A DNA stretch of 64,000 bases from Petaurus breviceps papuanus (GCA_028583685.1 JAMXIF010000015.1:61708075-61772074), one strand, 5' to 3'; shown: positions 11,928 to 22,980, counted from the stretch's first letter. The notes: generated by a model from the letters alone, not told the origin. Numbers and translations are program-made.

Positions 11928-11932
11928 ATTGG
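11928..11932 (-). promoter_or_regulatory. Inverted CCAAT box
   Basis: ATTGG on the + strand (CCAAT on the - strand) sits within CTCCATTGGCCGC, about 265 bp upstream of the start codon. CCAAT-binding factor (NF-Y/CBF) has been reported to act on the human beta-1 subunit promoter, so this is a plausible conserved site. That it works here is inference. Confidence 0.5.
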
Positions 11933-11985
11933 CCGCTAGGAGGTGGCAATCAGGGCGGAGCGAGGGGTTTGTGTTCGGGGCTTTC

Positions 11986-12060
11986 GCTGCTGCTGCTGCT
12001 GCTGCCGCTGCCGCTACCCTGCCGCCGCCACCTCCACCTCCGCTGCAGCTAGGCTGTGCG
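11986..12060 (+). repeat. (GCT)n/(GCC)n triplet tract in presumed 5'UTR
   Basis: Six perfect GCT units (11986-12003) are followed by mixed GCC/GCT/CCG/CCT triplets to about 12045. The tract lies in the presumed 5'UTR, 150-210 nt before the ATG. Open frames through it give poly-Ala or poly-Cys but have no ATG, so it is not taken as coding. Confidence 0.75.
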
Positions 12061-12194
12061 TTTACCTCTGCTGCCACCGCTACTGCTGCGGTCCTTGTAG
12101 CAGCTGCGACTGCCAGGATCGCTCACTCGGCGCAGCGGCTGGGGAAGGGATTCCGGGGAGCTCTCCGAGAGAAATTTGAGGCCAGGCTTACACT

Positions 12195-12197
12195 ATG
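12195..12197 (+). CDS. GUCY1B1: GUCY1B1 coding exon 1 (start codon only)
   Basis: The coding part of exon 1 is just the ATG, followed directly by a consensus donor GTAAGT at 12198. Joined to exon 2 it gives [10 protein letters not shown], the known beta-1 N-terminus, which fixes the start. The base at -3 is A, favourable for initiation; +4 is T, supplied by exon 2. I see no ATG on the + strand between 11765 and 12194, so this is the first ATG of any transcript that starts in the CpG island. The 5'UTR start is not visible; TSS data would be needed. Confidence 0.93.
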
Positions 12198-13009
12198 GTA
12201 AGTGCGGCAGCCTTGGGGGCCTGTGTTTTTTCACCTGGCTTGGGGCGGGGGGGGGGGCCGCATCTGAATTGGAACAGTGGCTAGGTCTCCTAGAAAGAAA
12301 GCCCTTCGTCCTCCCAGGTCCCAGTTGGAAGGAGAAGCGTTCCAGGACTCACCCTGGGCTGGGGTTTTTTTTTCCCCTTGGGGTTTGGAGGGAGCAACTG
12401 GGGTGGTGGTTCTAAGTGGGAATGTGGAGAAGAAAGGGAAAATGGAAACAAGTAAGCAAGCTATCTATTTCTTCCTCCTTTTCCTTGCCCCATTCCCTTT
12501 CTCCTCCTCTGCCTCCTGCTGTTGGTAAAGGATTGGGGAATGAAGTAGAGGGGAGATAAAAGCTTGGCCCCAGGAATTTTCTCAGCTTGTGACATAGCTG
12601 GGGGTAGGGATGGTGCAAGGAAGGATGGGTGCAGCGCTGTGGCGGGGGCTTGGTGGGGAGCGGGGGAAGGGTGCTCACCCCCTCCCGCTCTGTGCGGATG
12701 CTCAACTCGGCAGATAGCTGTGGCAGCAGGTGAGCAGAGGAAAATAAAGGAGCCCTCTGACCTGGATGAACCTGGGACCGGGTTCTCAGTGCTCTTGGAT
12801 GCAGACAGCTCTGGTCGGCTGAGCAAGCCTCCAATAGAGAGTTGTACCCAAGATCCAGTCCGGGGAGTCACACGGGCACAGGCTTGCAAATGGATTAACC
12901 CACTGCGTTCCGAGAGGTGGGCGGGGAGGTTGGAGGAAGGGAGTCGATGGTTTCTCCTAACTGCCATCTCTGCCTTTTACCTATAATGTCCCTCTATCTA
13001 TATTTACAG
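12198..13009 (+). other. GUCY1B1: Intron 1 of GUCY1B1 (812 bp)
   Basis: GC-rich at its start, with a G-run at 12242-12257 (four G, C, then eleven G) 45 bp after the donor. It contains no recognisable transposon. Long open frames on both strands here are chance frames in GC-rich DNA. Confidence 0.85.
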
Positions 13010-13083
13010 TACGGATTCGTGAATCACGCTTTGGAACTCCTGGTAATACGGAATTATGGCCCTGAGGTCTGGGAAGATATCAA
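13010..13083 (+). CDS. GUCY1B1: GUCY1B1 coding exon 2 (H-NOX residues 2-26)
   Basis: This 74-nt exon follows a TTTACAG acceptor and ends at a GTAAGT donor at 13084. It encodes [19 protein letters not shown] then VWEDI and two bases of Lys26. These residues form the first helices of the H-NOX domain. The sequence agrees with the mammalian beta-1 protein at every residue I can recall. A (CA)n tract containing an unresolved gap begins only about 30 bp after the donor. Confidence 0.96.
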
Positions 13084-13113
13084 GTAAGTTCGGCACTCCT
13101 CTCCTCCCATAAA

Positions 13114-13140
13114 ACACACACACACAAACACACACACACA

Positions 13141-13194
<54 letters not shown>

Positions 13195-13204
13195 NNNNNN
13201 NNNN

Positions 13205-13251
<47 letters not shown>
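13114..13251. repeat. (CA)n microsatellite with assembly gap
   Basis: A long (CA)n tract with ten N at 13195-13204. True length is unknown. It begins about 30 bp after the exon 2 donor. Confidence 0.97.
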
Positions 13252-13254
<3 letters not shown>

Positions 13255-14000
13255 CTGAACCCTGACTGCATTCCTTATATCCGTGGACTAAGACCCAGGA
13301 CTATAGAAGGAACAATTTCTTCATCCTCCCACCAATTCCCAGCTGAGCAGCCCAGGCTCCTAACTCCTCCCTAGAGAAACCCCCTCGTTTCTTGCTCCCA
13401 GCTGCTGCCCAGTCCCAGCGCCCTGAGCTCTGGGTTCCCACGCTCTGGAGGGAAGGATGGAGGAGAGGGAAGCAGAGTGCCTCTGAGAGGGCGCGGTTCA
13501 AGGCCTGGGAGGGAGGGAATACAAAAGGAAGGAGAGAGGTCCTGTGGTCACTACCATCTCCCTACAGAGTCTGGTCTGCTGTGCCTCTGGCCCAGCCGTG
13601 GGAAAGAGCTGCTAATGCCCCTGCATGACCCTAGAGCTGGTCAGTTCCTTCTTTTCCCATACTGTTTGGGAGCCTAAGGGACATGGGCCCTTAGCCTAAC
13701 CCTGGAAGGCCATGGACCCTCTTGCCTCCAAGGAATTTTTCCCCCTGAAGGATTTTGACTAAAGGAAAACCATGGACCATTTGGGGGCAGGGAAGGAGGA
13801 GGGAGTTGCACAGTCTTTGTAAAAAACAAGGAGAGTAATGTTATTGAGACATGATTTTTTTTTAGCAACTCAAGGTTGAGTTCATCGCTGCTTCTGAAAT
13901 ACCTGCAAAGTAAGATATGTAGGAATGTATGTTTTCTCTTCTCAAACTTTTCATGGAATAATATTCCAGTTAATAATTTACAGCCTTAACCCTGGTCTCT
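13252..14000. other. Intron 2, 5' part, no repeats seen
   Basis: GC-moderate unique-looking DNA at the start of intron 2. Open frames here do not resemble known proteins. Confidence 0.5.
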
Positions 14001-14017
14001 TCTATGGAACAATCAAC

Positions 14018-14090
14018 CATTCATTCAGGCATCAACAAGCATTTATTAAATATCTTCTATGTGCCAGGTACATTGAGTCTGCAGCAATCA
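14018..14090 (-). repeat. L2 LINE 3' end
   Basis: AACAAGCATTTATTAAATATC and TATGTGCCAGGTACATTG are the reverse complement of the L2 terminus. Confidence 0.65.
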
Positions 14091-14989
14091 GTGTCTGAGT
14101 TCAGCAAGGAAACATTGATTAACCCAGAAGCCTTCTGTATTGACAGTCATTACTTAATAAAGACAACCAGCCATCACAAAGACTTCCCTTCAAATGAGTC
14201 TTAGAAGGTGTGGTTACTTTATATTATGTAATTAATCACTAGCAAAAATACCAACCATTCTGGAACTTTCACATTTGTTAAATGATAGGATGCTTCCCAC
14301 CCCTCCCATAAATTACTGCTGATTTTCTCTCTCTCAATGATGTGTCTTGATGATATGATATTTAAGAAGGATTTTTCTGTTAAGTCATTAATAATATGTA
14401 AAAAATCTATATTATTTGTTTTCAGCATTTTACAGTTATAACTAATTAATCTTTATCTGTTTTATTAGGCAGTTAAAGTTTCTTGTGCTCCAACAAAATC
14501 TGTTTTTGTGGAAATAATCAGGGTTTCAAAATGAGACTAACAAATTTTTTAAAAATAGTAATTATACAAGACTTTTCTAGGGCTTTTTCTTTACCTCTCC
14601 CTGGCTGGAAAATATTTTATCTTTAGAATCAAAGGAAAATTTAGATTTGTCAACTAACCTTTTGAATTAACTGGACAAATCAAATACTCAGGTCTACATT
14701 GGGCCATGAATTTGGCATCTACATCTATGTTGATAATTGAATAATTCCCACTTAGCTTTATTGCCACAACCATGGAGACATAAGACACTAAAATTTAATT
14801 ATTTAACAGTGTGATTTAAATGTTAGTATAGGCCTAGAATACTAATGAAACTGTTTCAACATTAGATAAAATAGATACCCTTTATTGAATAACCTTACCT
14901 CATTTGTAAAATGGGAATGCTAACCATTTCTTGCTTCTGAGGTACAATGAGAGCTAATCAATGCTTGCTTTTTTAAATATATGTTCCTC

Positions 14990-15350
14990 ACATGGGACAT
15001 TCTATCACCATACCCTTGTGTAGGCTGACCTTTATGTCTGAAATTGACTCACCTCCTAGAATTACTTATTTCCTTTAAGGTGCAACTCAAATGCTATCAA
15101 ATAGCTATCTGTTATTTGAGGTTGTTCCCAATCCCTCCAGACGTATGTAGTCATGTTGGAATTATTTTGCACATGTTTGGTCTATACTAATAAGTGTACA
15201 TATTGTCTCCTCTAATAAAACATAAACTGTGAAAGGCAAGGACTGTTTATTTTAAACCATTATTGTTTTTGATTCCTGGGTGCCTAGTACAAGCTCTTGC
15301 ATGTTGTAAGCACTTAATAAATATTTGCTGACTGATAAATGAAAGAGCAC
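14990..15350 (+). repeat. L2 LINE 3' end
   Basis: Reads through the L2 3'UTR order and ends TGTAAGCACTTAATAAATAT with a TGACTGA-type tail. Confidence 0.75.
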
Positions 15351-15404
15351 CTTTATCATCAAAAGAGCACAATATAAGCATATAAACTATTGGATAGTTT
15401 TAAA

Positions 15405-15570
15405 AATGTCCTGGACTGGAAGTCAGGAAATCTGGATTCTATGTCCCAGCTTTGTCACTATTTAGCGATGTGACCTCAAGCAAGTCAGTTAGTGTCTTGG
15501 GACTCAGTGTTCCCAGCTGTAAAATGAAGTTTTTAAGTGACATGATTTCTAATGTTTCTTTCCAGCACCA
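15405..15570 (+). repeat. MIR/MIR3 SINE
   Basis: GACTGGAAGTCAGGAAATCTG through CAGCTGTAAAATGAAG. Confidence 0.65.
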
Positions 15571-16480
15571 GCATTCCCTGACTTTTTATCTGAATGACTG
15601 AAACAGAAGTAAAGCTCACACATTCCTAACTTCAATTTAGACCTTTGTCTAGTGATGATGATAAAAAGACACTTTTTAAATACAATTTGCTTCTAGTTTT
15701 TTTTAGGATTGATGTTTATGTTGATTGATATTGAAATCTTCCTCCTGCAGAACATTAAAATTTCTCCAAAAGGAAAAAAAAGTCATGCATGCAAGGCTTT
15801 GATTCAGCCATATGATACTAAGAAACCAGCCATACCCCACATGTTTAATAAATCAAAGCCTATTTTTTTTTCTGTTTCTTTTTGAAGGCAAATGGTTTTT
15901 AATTAATTAATTCTTGTTATGTCTGAGTAATATTCTTGCATTATGCTTAAGAAACTATGTTTAAACAGCATAAGAAGTGCATTGGGTCATGTGAGAAACC
16001 ACATCAGTATTTTTCATGCATAATTGACTAAAAGATTATGTTGCCTTGAAAAGGAAATACTGTGGCTTAAAATAGAACATAGAAAGTGGCACAGTTGCTG
16101 ATTGGTCTTATCATTCCAAAGAATATCTCTTCTGTTTGTGGAATTTAATGTCTGGTTTAAAAAATTGGCTCCATATATTGAATAAAAATGTTGTATGAAA
16201 ATAAAAACATTTACAACTCCCCACCTATACTCTCATATTTAGCTAAAACTTTTCCCTCTTCTGATCTATTAGTGGCTCTTATAAAGCAGACAAGAAAAGG
16301 TAACATATTTTTGGTTGCCTAGTAGAATAAGATCTCCAAATCTGCATCAGAGAGACTGCCAAACATTTAATAACAAATGAATCCTAAGTGACAGGTTCCA
16401 GACGGAAGCTGTCAATGGATAAAAGCTCTCAATAGGTTTCATTCTATTAATTTCTACTTTCTCTTTTGACCACAGTGTAA
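15571..16480. other. Intron 2, repeat-poor stretch
   Basis: No transposon recognised over about 0.9 kb. It includes an 11-bp inverted repeat of AGGCTTTGATT (15794-15804 and 15851-15861), each arm a TCF/LEF-like CTTTGAT word. Confidence 0.45.
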
Positions 16481-16735
16481 CCTTTTCACTAGCAATTTTA
16501 ATTGTTCTTTTCTGGAGAGGGAAGGAGTTAGGAGGCTAATGCAGGAAAGATTCCTAGATCAGTAGGGGTCAAAGAAGACAGACATGTTTTTTTATGTAGT
16601 TCAAGTTCTATGTTTTTTTTTTTCTGTACACTCCTCTGTTGCTTTCTAGGGGTCATGGTAGTTCTAGAAGCCATCGTTTCTCTTCGGTTTAAAAAACAAA
16701 CAATGAATCAGTATGTATTTGATTTGTACGCACTC

Positions 16736-16935
16736 CGGTACAGTGGAAAGAACATCAATTAACCTTGAAAATAGTAAAACTTGGGTTCATGTTCCACCTC
16801 TGACTTAGACTGATTTTGTGACCATAGGCATATCCTTTTGTACCTCTATAAGTTTCAGTTTCCTTATATGTAAAATGGGGGTGATGATATCTCACAGAGA
16901 TGTTTGGGGCTCAAATGACATAAGAAATATCTAGT
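16736..16935 (+). repeat. MIR SINE
   Basis: CAGTGGAAAGAACATC through AGTTTCCTTATATGTAAAAT and GGGGTGATGATATCTCACAG follows MIR order. Confidence 0.75.
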
Positions 16936-17235
16936 TTCTCCACATTTTCTCTCAGGTTTTATTAGATCAAAGTTTTTTTTTTAAATGCTCCTCCTGCTTC
17001 CCTAGGGAGAAACACAAGATAGTCATCATGTCTTATAGTGTAGCTGCGGAGTTACAAATGTAACTCCAGACTGTCAAGACACAACTGCCTTTTCCTCAGT
17101 ACCCCATTTGTAACTTGAAGATAGAATAGATGTCTTAACTGTCTCTGTGGGAGAGCTTAATAAAATAGGTATTACATATATAAAGAGCTTCAACAATCTT
17201 AAACTTATATTAATGCCAGCTAATTTTATTTTCAT

Positions 17236-17410
17236 AGGATCATACCTTTAGAACTTCAAAGAGCCTTCCTTAGAGATCATCTTGTCCAATGCCATCATTT
17301 TATGGAAAGGGAAAACCAAAAGGGGAGGTGATTTGCCTATGGTCATATATAACTAGTAAGTAACAGAGGTGGCACTTTCATACCACACTGTCATCCCAGG
17401 ATGCACCAGG
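17236..17410 (-). repeat. MIR3 SINE
   Basis: TTAGAGATCATCTTGTCCAA followed by the gated GGTGATTTGCCTATGGTCA order is MIR3 in reverse. Confidence 0.65.
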
Positions 17411-17540
17411 AATAGTAAGAACAGCTTATAAAGCACATTAAGTATCTACTAGAAACTAAGACTTCTCCAATAATAAACAAAATCATTGTCCTCCAGAAAC
17501 CCTGGATTAGGGTTGTTGTTTTTTTACATTTTTTTCTTTA

Positions 17541-19991
17541 AAAAAATTTTTTTTAAAGATTAATCTTTTATTCTTTTATTTTTAGTTTTCAACATTCATT
17601 TCCACAAGATTTTGAGTTATAAATTTTCTCCCTGTCTTTCCCCCATCCCCCACCCCAAGATAGCAAGCCTAGTGAATACCTCTTCTCCCAATCTGCTGTC
17701 TCTTATATCCTCCCCCATCACCCCCCTAACTTTCTAGTAGGGCAAGATGGATTTCTATACTCCAATTCCTATATATCTTATTTCCCAGTTGCATGTAAGA
17801 AACAATTTTTTTAACATTTGTTTCTAAAACTTTTATTTCCTGATTATTTCACTTCTTCCCTCCTCACCCACCCCCACTGGGAAGACAAGCAATTCAGTGT
17901 AGGTTGTACATGTGTAGTTATGCAAAACATTTCCATAGTAGTTATGTTGTGAAAGACTAACTATATTTCCCTCCATCTTATCTAGTCCCCCACTTATTCT
18001 ATTTTCTACTTTGGCTTGTCCTTTTCAAAGGTGTTGGCTTCTAACTATCCTCTCCCCCAATCTGCCCTCCCTTCTATCATCCCCTGCTCTTATCCCCCCC
18101 CTACTTTCCTGTAGGGTATGATACCCAATTTAGTGTGTATGTTATTCCCTCCTTAAGCCAAATTCAATGTGAGTAAGGTTGGCCCATTCCCTTTCACCTT
18201 CCTGCTCTTCCCCTCCTTGTAACAGTTTTCTCTTGCCTCTCTTATATGAGAGAATTTACCCTATTCTATCTCTCCCTTTCTCCTGCTACCAATATATTCC
18301 TCTCTCCTCTCTTAATTTTATTTTTGAAATATCATCCCTTCATGTACAACTGAGCCTGTGTCCTCTATATGTGTATACATGTATACACATATACACACAC
18401 TCATATATGTATTAATACACACATACACCCTCATATACATAGATATGTATGTATGTCTACAAATATATACATATATATTCCCTTCAACTATCCTTATATT
18501 GAGAAAATCCTCATGAGTTACAATTATCCTTTTTCCATGTAGGAATGTAAATAGTTTAACTTTTAAGTTCCTTATAATGTCTTTTTCCCATTGCCTTCTA
18601 ATGCTTCTCTTGCTTTTTATATTTGGAAGTCAAATTTTCTGTTCAGCTCTGGTTTTTTCATCAAGAATACTTGAAAGTCCTCTATTTCATTGAATAACCA
18701 TATTTTCCCCTGAAGCATTATACTCAGTTTTGCTGGGTAGGTGATTCTTGGTTTTAATCCTAGCTCCTTTGACCTCCAGAATATCATATTCCAAGCCCTT
18801 CAATCTCTTAATGTAGAAGCTGCTAGATCTTGTGTTATTCTGATTGTGCTTCCACAATACTCAAATTGTTTCTTCCTGACAGCTTGTAATATTTTCTCCT
18901 TGACCTGAGAACTATGGAATTTGGCTACAATATTCCTAAGAGTTTTCTTTTTGGGGTCTTTTTCAACAGGTTATCAGTGAATTCTTTCAATTTCTATTTT
19001 GCCCTCTGGTTCTAGAATATCAGGAAAATTTCCCTTGAGAATTTCTTGAAGGATGATTTCTACATCCTTTTTTTGTTTCTGGATTTCAGGTAGACCAATA
19101 ATTTTGAAATTATCTCTCCTGGATCTATTTTCCAGGTCAGTAGTTTTTCCTGTGAGATATTTCACATTGCCTTCTATTTTTTCATTTGTTTGGATATGTT
19201 TTATAGTATCTTGATTTCTTATAAAGTCATTAGCTTCCATTTGCTCCACTCTAATTTTGAAGGAATTAGTCTCTTTAGTGAGTTTTTGAAATTCCTTTTC
19301 CATCTGACAGATTTGGCTTTTTAAGGCATTCTTCTTCTCATTGGCTTTTTGGGCCACTTTTGCCATTTGAGTTAGTCTATTTTTTAAGGTGTTATTTTTT
19401 CTTCAGTATTTTTTGGGTCTCCTTTAGCAGGCTGTTGACTCACTTTTCATGATTTTTTGCATCATTCTCATTTCTCTTCCCAATTTTTCCTCCTCTTCTC
19501 TTACTTGATTTCAATATTCTTCCTGAGCTCTTCCATGACCTATGACCAATTCATATTTTTCTTGGAAGCTTTTGATGCAGGAGATTTGACTTTGTTGTCT
19601 TCTGGTTCCATGTTTTGATTCTTTTTGTCCCCAAAAAAGGATTCTGTGGTGTGATTGTGCTTCCTCTGCTTGCTTATCTTGCCAGCCAGCTACTTGGCTT
19701 TGGAGCTCAGCTGCCAAAGCTATGAGGAGGGTGCCCTCTCTAAAGCCACCATAAGCTCTGGTGCACTGGTGTTTCTCACCCCAGGACCCCCACCCAAGAC
19801 TGGTGTGATAGACTCTTCCTGTTGGCCTGCCAGTCTGCCTTCAGTGGGAGATTTGTTTCTCTCTGTCACTTTGTGGATTTTGTAGCTCTAAAATTTGTTT
19901 AAAATCATATTTTACAGATATTGGAGGTGGATGGTGCGGGAGCTTAGGCAAGTTCCTGCTTTTACTCCACCATCTTGGCTCTGCCCCCCCC
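17541..19991 (-). mobile_element. HAL1 (ORF1-only L1 relative), near full length
   Basis: Read on the - strand it starts GGGGGCAGAGCCAAGATGG, has a 5'UTR, then ORF1 in pieces. The coiled-coil part contains AQKANEKKNALKSQICQMEK, the RRM part DLENRSRRDNFKIIGLPE, and the C-terminal domain ELGLKPRITYPAKLS-like text near 18700. ORF1 is followed not by an ORF2 but by about 1 kb of A/T- and purine-rich 3'UTR and an AATAAAAG-type end, which is the definition of HAL1. Flanking ACATTTTTT(T)CTTTA-like repeats (17526-17540 and 19992-20007) mark the target site. ORF1 is interrupted several times. A (TA/TG)n tract sits at about 18365-18480 in the 3'UTR. Confidence 0.8.
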
Positions 19992-20007
19992 ACATTTTTT
20001 ATTTAAA

Positions 20008-20480
20008 GTTTTGAGTCCCAGATTTTATCCTTCCCTCCCTCCCCTCTCTCCTCTTCCCTTCCTGAGATGGTAAGCAATCAGATATATATTACACATGTAC
20101 AATTATGTAAAACACTTCCATATTAGTAATTTTGTATAAGAATACTCAAATAAAAGAAAAAATGAAAGTAAGTAAAAAATAGCATGCCTCAATCTGTATT
20201 CAAACAATATCGGTTCTTTTTCTGGAGGCAGATAGTATGTTTCATCATTAGTCCTTTGGGATTGTCTTGAATCATTTTATTGCTGAAAATAGCTAAGTCA
20301 TTCATGATTTTTCATTTAGCAATATCGCTGATACTGTTCACTTACCTATGCATCAGTCTTTACATGTTTTTCTGAAATTATTGTGTTTGTCATTTCTTAT
20401 AGTACAATAATATCATATACAACAGCTTGTTTTCCTATTCCTCAATATCATATCAATTAGTTTATATGTCACATTTACAT
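20008..20480 (-). mobile_element. L1 3' end, 5'-truncated
   Basis: The reverse complement follows the marsupial L1 ORF2 tail and 3'UTR: CACATGTATAATC-like words, a G/A-rich AGGGAGGGAAGG tract and an A-rich end. The HAL1 inserted at its A-tail. Confidence 0.7.
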
Positions 20481-20494
20481 ATAAGGGAATAATG

Positions 20495-21345
20495 TAGGAC
20501 CAAAGATGGTATAGAAAGTATTAAAAATGTAAAATATATAATTTTGATTATATAAAATTAAAAATTTTTTGTACAAACAAAACCAATGCAATCAAAATTA
20601 TAAGGAAATCAGAAACCTGGGGGGGGGGAGATTTATAACAAGTATCTCTAATAAAGACCTCATTTCTCGGATATATAGAGAACTGATATAAATATAAAAA
20701 AAAAATACAAGTCATTCCCCAATTGATGAATGGTCAATGGATATGAACAGACAGTTGTCAAACAAAGGAATTAAGGCTATCTATAGTCCTATGAAAAATG
20801 CTCTAGATCATTATTGATTATAGAATTACAAATTAAAACAACTCCAAGGTACCACCTCATACCCATCAGATTGGCTAATGTGATAGAAAAGAAAACTGTG
20901 TGATGTGGGAGGGGATGTGGGAAAACTGAGACACCAATGTAGTGTGGGCAGAGCTGTGAACTGATCCAACCATTCTGGAGAACAATTTTGAACTATGCCC
21001 AAAGGACTATAAACTGTGTATACTCTTTGATCCAGCAACACCACTGCTAAGTCTATATCCTGAAGTGATAATAAAAAAGGAAAAAGAGCCTATTTGCACA
21101 AAAATATTTATAGCCGCTCTTTTGTGGTGACCAAGAATTGGAAATCTATGGGTTAGGTTATGGGTTTTTTTTTTAAGCAATTGGGATTAAGTAATTTGCT
21201 CAAGGTTACGCGGCCAGTTATTTCTGGATGTGGTGTTAAGTATCTGAGCCTGGATTTGATTCCCAGGTCATCCCGACAGTGAGGCCGGTGCTCTTACTCA
21301 CTGAGCCACCTGGCCGCCCCTTATGGGTTAGATTTTTAACAAAGT
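20495..21345 (+). mobile_element. L1 ORF2 C-terminal fragment, split by a SINE
   Basis: Matches the better-preserved L1 at 29420-30010 step by step (CAAGTCATTCCCCAATTGAT, ACTCTTTGATCCAGCAACAC, AAAATATTTATAGC). It is decayed and carries a G-run at 20620-20630 not seen in the other copy. Confidence 0.75.
21167..21320 (-). mobile_element. tRNA-derived SINE monomer, type B
   Basis: Starts (reverse) GGGGCGGCCAGGTGGCTCAG and ends in an A tail; duplication TTATGGGTT at 21158-21166 and 21321-21329. It inserted in the L1 fragment and so is younger than it. Confidence 0.85.
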
Positions 21346-21818
21346 ACTAGGTCCAGTTAGAGATAACAAAGTGTAAGTGTGTACACAGTCAATTTGTGGA
21401 AGGTTTAAGTCAAAGGCAAACCAAATTAAAGAGTTGGAGAAATAAGAACCTTCAAGAAAATGTAAAGGATCAGGAATTATTTATTTAAGTCTGGAGAATA
21501 AAAAACTGAGGGATAAACTAAAAACAACTTTACATGCATTCAACTGTCTTCCTTATCTGCACAGGATAAATAATTCCTAAGCAGAATTTTGTATGTGGTG
21601 GGTAGGTTTGACATAATGAAAGGTCATGGATTTGGAATAGATTGGGTTTCTCCAAGTGGTTATCCACCTTAAGGCCAAGACTTCTCATCTGTGTAATGGT
21701 TTTATGTCTGGTTCTGCCTAAAGGCAGTGGTATACACTACTTGATTATATAAGAGCCTGTAATTCCTGATTCTCTGTCCAATATCATTGGCTGCCTGCCC
21801 CATCGTGGATGGAATGAA

Positions 21819-21820
<2 letters not shown>

Positions 21821-21880
<60 letters not shown>

Positions 21881-22012
21881 GTCTCTCTCTGTCTCTTTGT
21901 CTCTGTCTTTCTCTCTCTGTCTGTCTGTCTCTATCTCTGTCTCTCTCCCTCTTCTCTCTCTCTCCCTCTCCCCTTCTCTCTCTCTGTCTCTGTCTCTCTC
22001 TCTCTTTCTGTC

Positions 22013-22053
<41 letters not shown>

Positions 22054-22080
22054 GTCTCTCCCCTCTTCTCTCTTTCCTAT
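21821..22080. repeat. (CT)n microsatellite
   Basis: Pure (CT)n over the first ~50 bp, then CTGT/CTTT variants. Long Ser/Leu open frames through it are not genes. Confidence 0.95.
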
Positions 22081-22519
22081 ACTACTCTCCCTCCTTCTCT
22101 CCCCTATACTTCTATAATAGCTAACTTTGCCAGTCAGGAATCATTTTCACCCTAGTTAATGTACTCAGTGGGAGGTTTTAAATTCTTGCTATTTTGGGTC
22201 CCCCCCCAATCAAAAGAAAAGTAATAATTATCAACCTAAATATAACCATTACTTTTTCTTGGGATCCATGCAGTTAAAATAGACTTGATTGTTGTCTTCA
22301 GGAATAGGCAGTGTTTAAAGGCACAATTCAAATTGAAGGGATCATTGCAAGTTATGCCTAAAGAGCCAAATAGCACAAAATATGTAAAAAAAAAAACAAT
22401 ACCCCTATGTAATTTTTTATCTCAGATTTAGCCCAGCCTCTAACCATAGCACCACTATTCTTTCAGTTTTTCAAGTTAGAAACCTTCACTGATGGGTTCT
22501 TCCTTTAAAGCAAAGCTAG

Positions 22520-22980
22520 CTGAGTGGTGCATTAGATAGCCTTGGAGTCAGAAAGACTTGAATTCAAATACAGACTCAGATACTTGCTAGCTGTGTGAAC
22601 TTGAACAAATTGACTTCTTTCTGCTTCATTGTTCTCCACTGTGATTTTAGAATAGTAATAGCACCTACCTTCCAAACTGTTGGCATGTGTTTTGTAAACT
22701 TTCAAGTGCTGTATAATAATAGCTAATATTTCTATGGTGCTTACTATGGGCCAGGCACTGTGCTAAGCACTTTACATGTGTTATTTCATTTGTTCCTCAC
22801 AACAACCCTGGAAGGTAGGTGCTATTATTATCCTTATTTTACAGATAATGAAATTGAGGCAGAGGTTAAGTGACTTGCCTAGGGTCACACAACTAGTAGG
22901 TATTTGAACTCAGGTCTTCCTGACGCCAGGCTCCAAACTCTATCGACTGTACTACCTAGCTGTTCCATATTAAATGCATT
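22520..22980. repeat. Two MIR/THER-type CORE-SINEs
   Basis: 22520-22715 reads + (TTGGAGTCAGAAAGACTTGA to CACCTACCTTCCAAACTG). 22725-22975 reads - (GCCAGGCACTGTGCTAAGCA, GGTTAAGTGACTTGCCTAGG, TCAGGTCTTCCTGACG). Confidence 0.7.

Larger units (their letters stand above)
11760..12260 (+). promoter_or_regulatory. GUCY1B1: CpG-island promoter and 5'UTR of GUCY1B1
   Basis: Base composition changes sharply here from AT-rich flanks to a GC-rich, CpG-rich segment that ends just after the first splice donor. It contains an inverted CCAAT box, polypurine and GC-box-like runs (GGGGCGGGG at 12242) and a (GCT)n tract. No TATA box is obvious near the presumed start. This is the layout of a TATA-less CpG-island promoter. 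The exact start sites cannot be read from sequence. Confidence 0.8.

Noticed and set aside
11791-12201. Long poly-Ala/poly-Cys open frames across the CpG island
   Set aside because: They have no ATG, come from GC triplets, and run past the exon 1 donor into intron 1.
12412-12986. Overlapping 140-168 codon frames on both strands in intron 1
   Set aside because: GC-rich DNA has few stops; no family resemblance, and they overlap a clearly spliced gene.
13004-13271. Cys/Val repeat frames
   Set aside because: (CA)n microsatellite with an N gap, read on the - strand.
21787-22155. Ser/Leu-rich 122-codon frame
   Set aside because: It is a (CT)n microsatellite read in frame.
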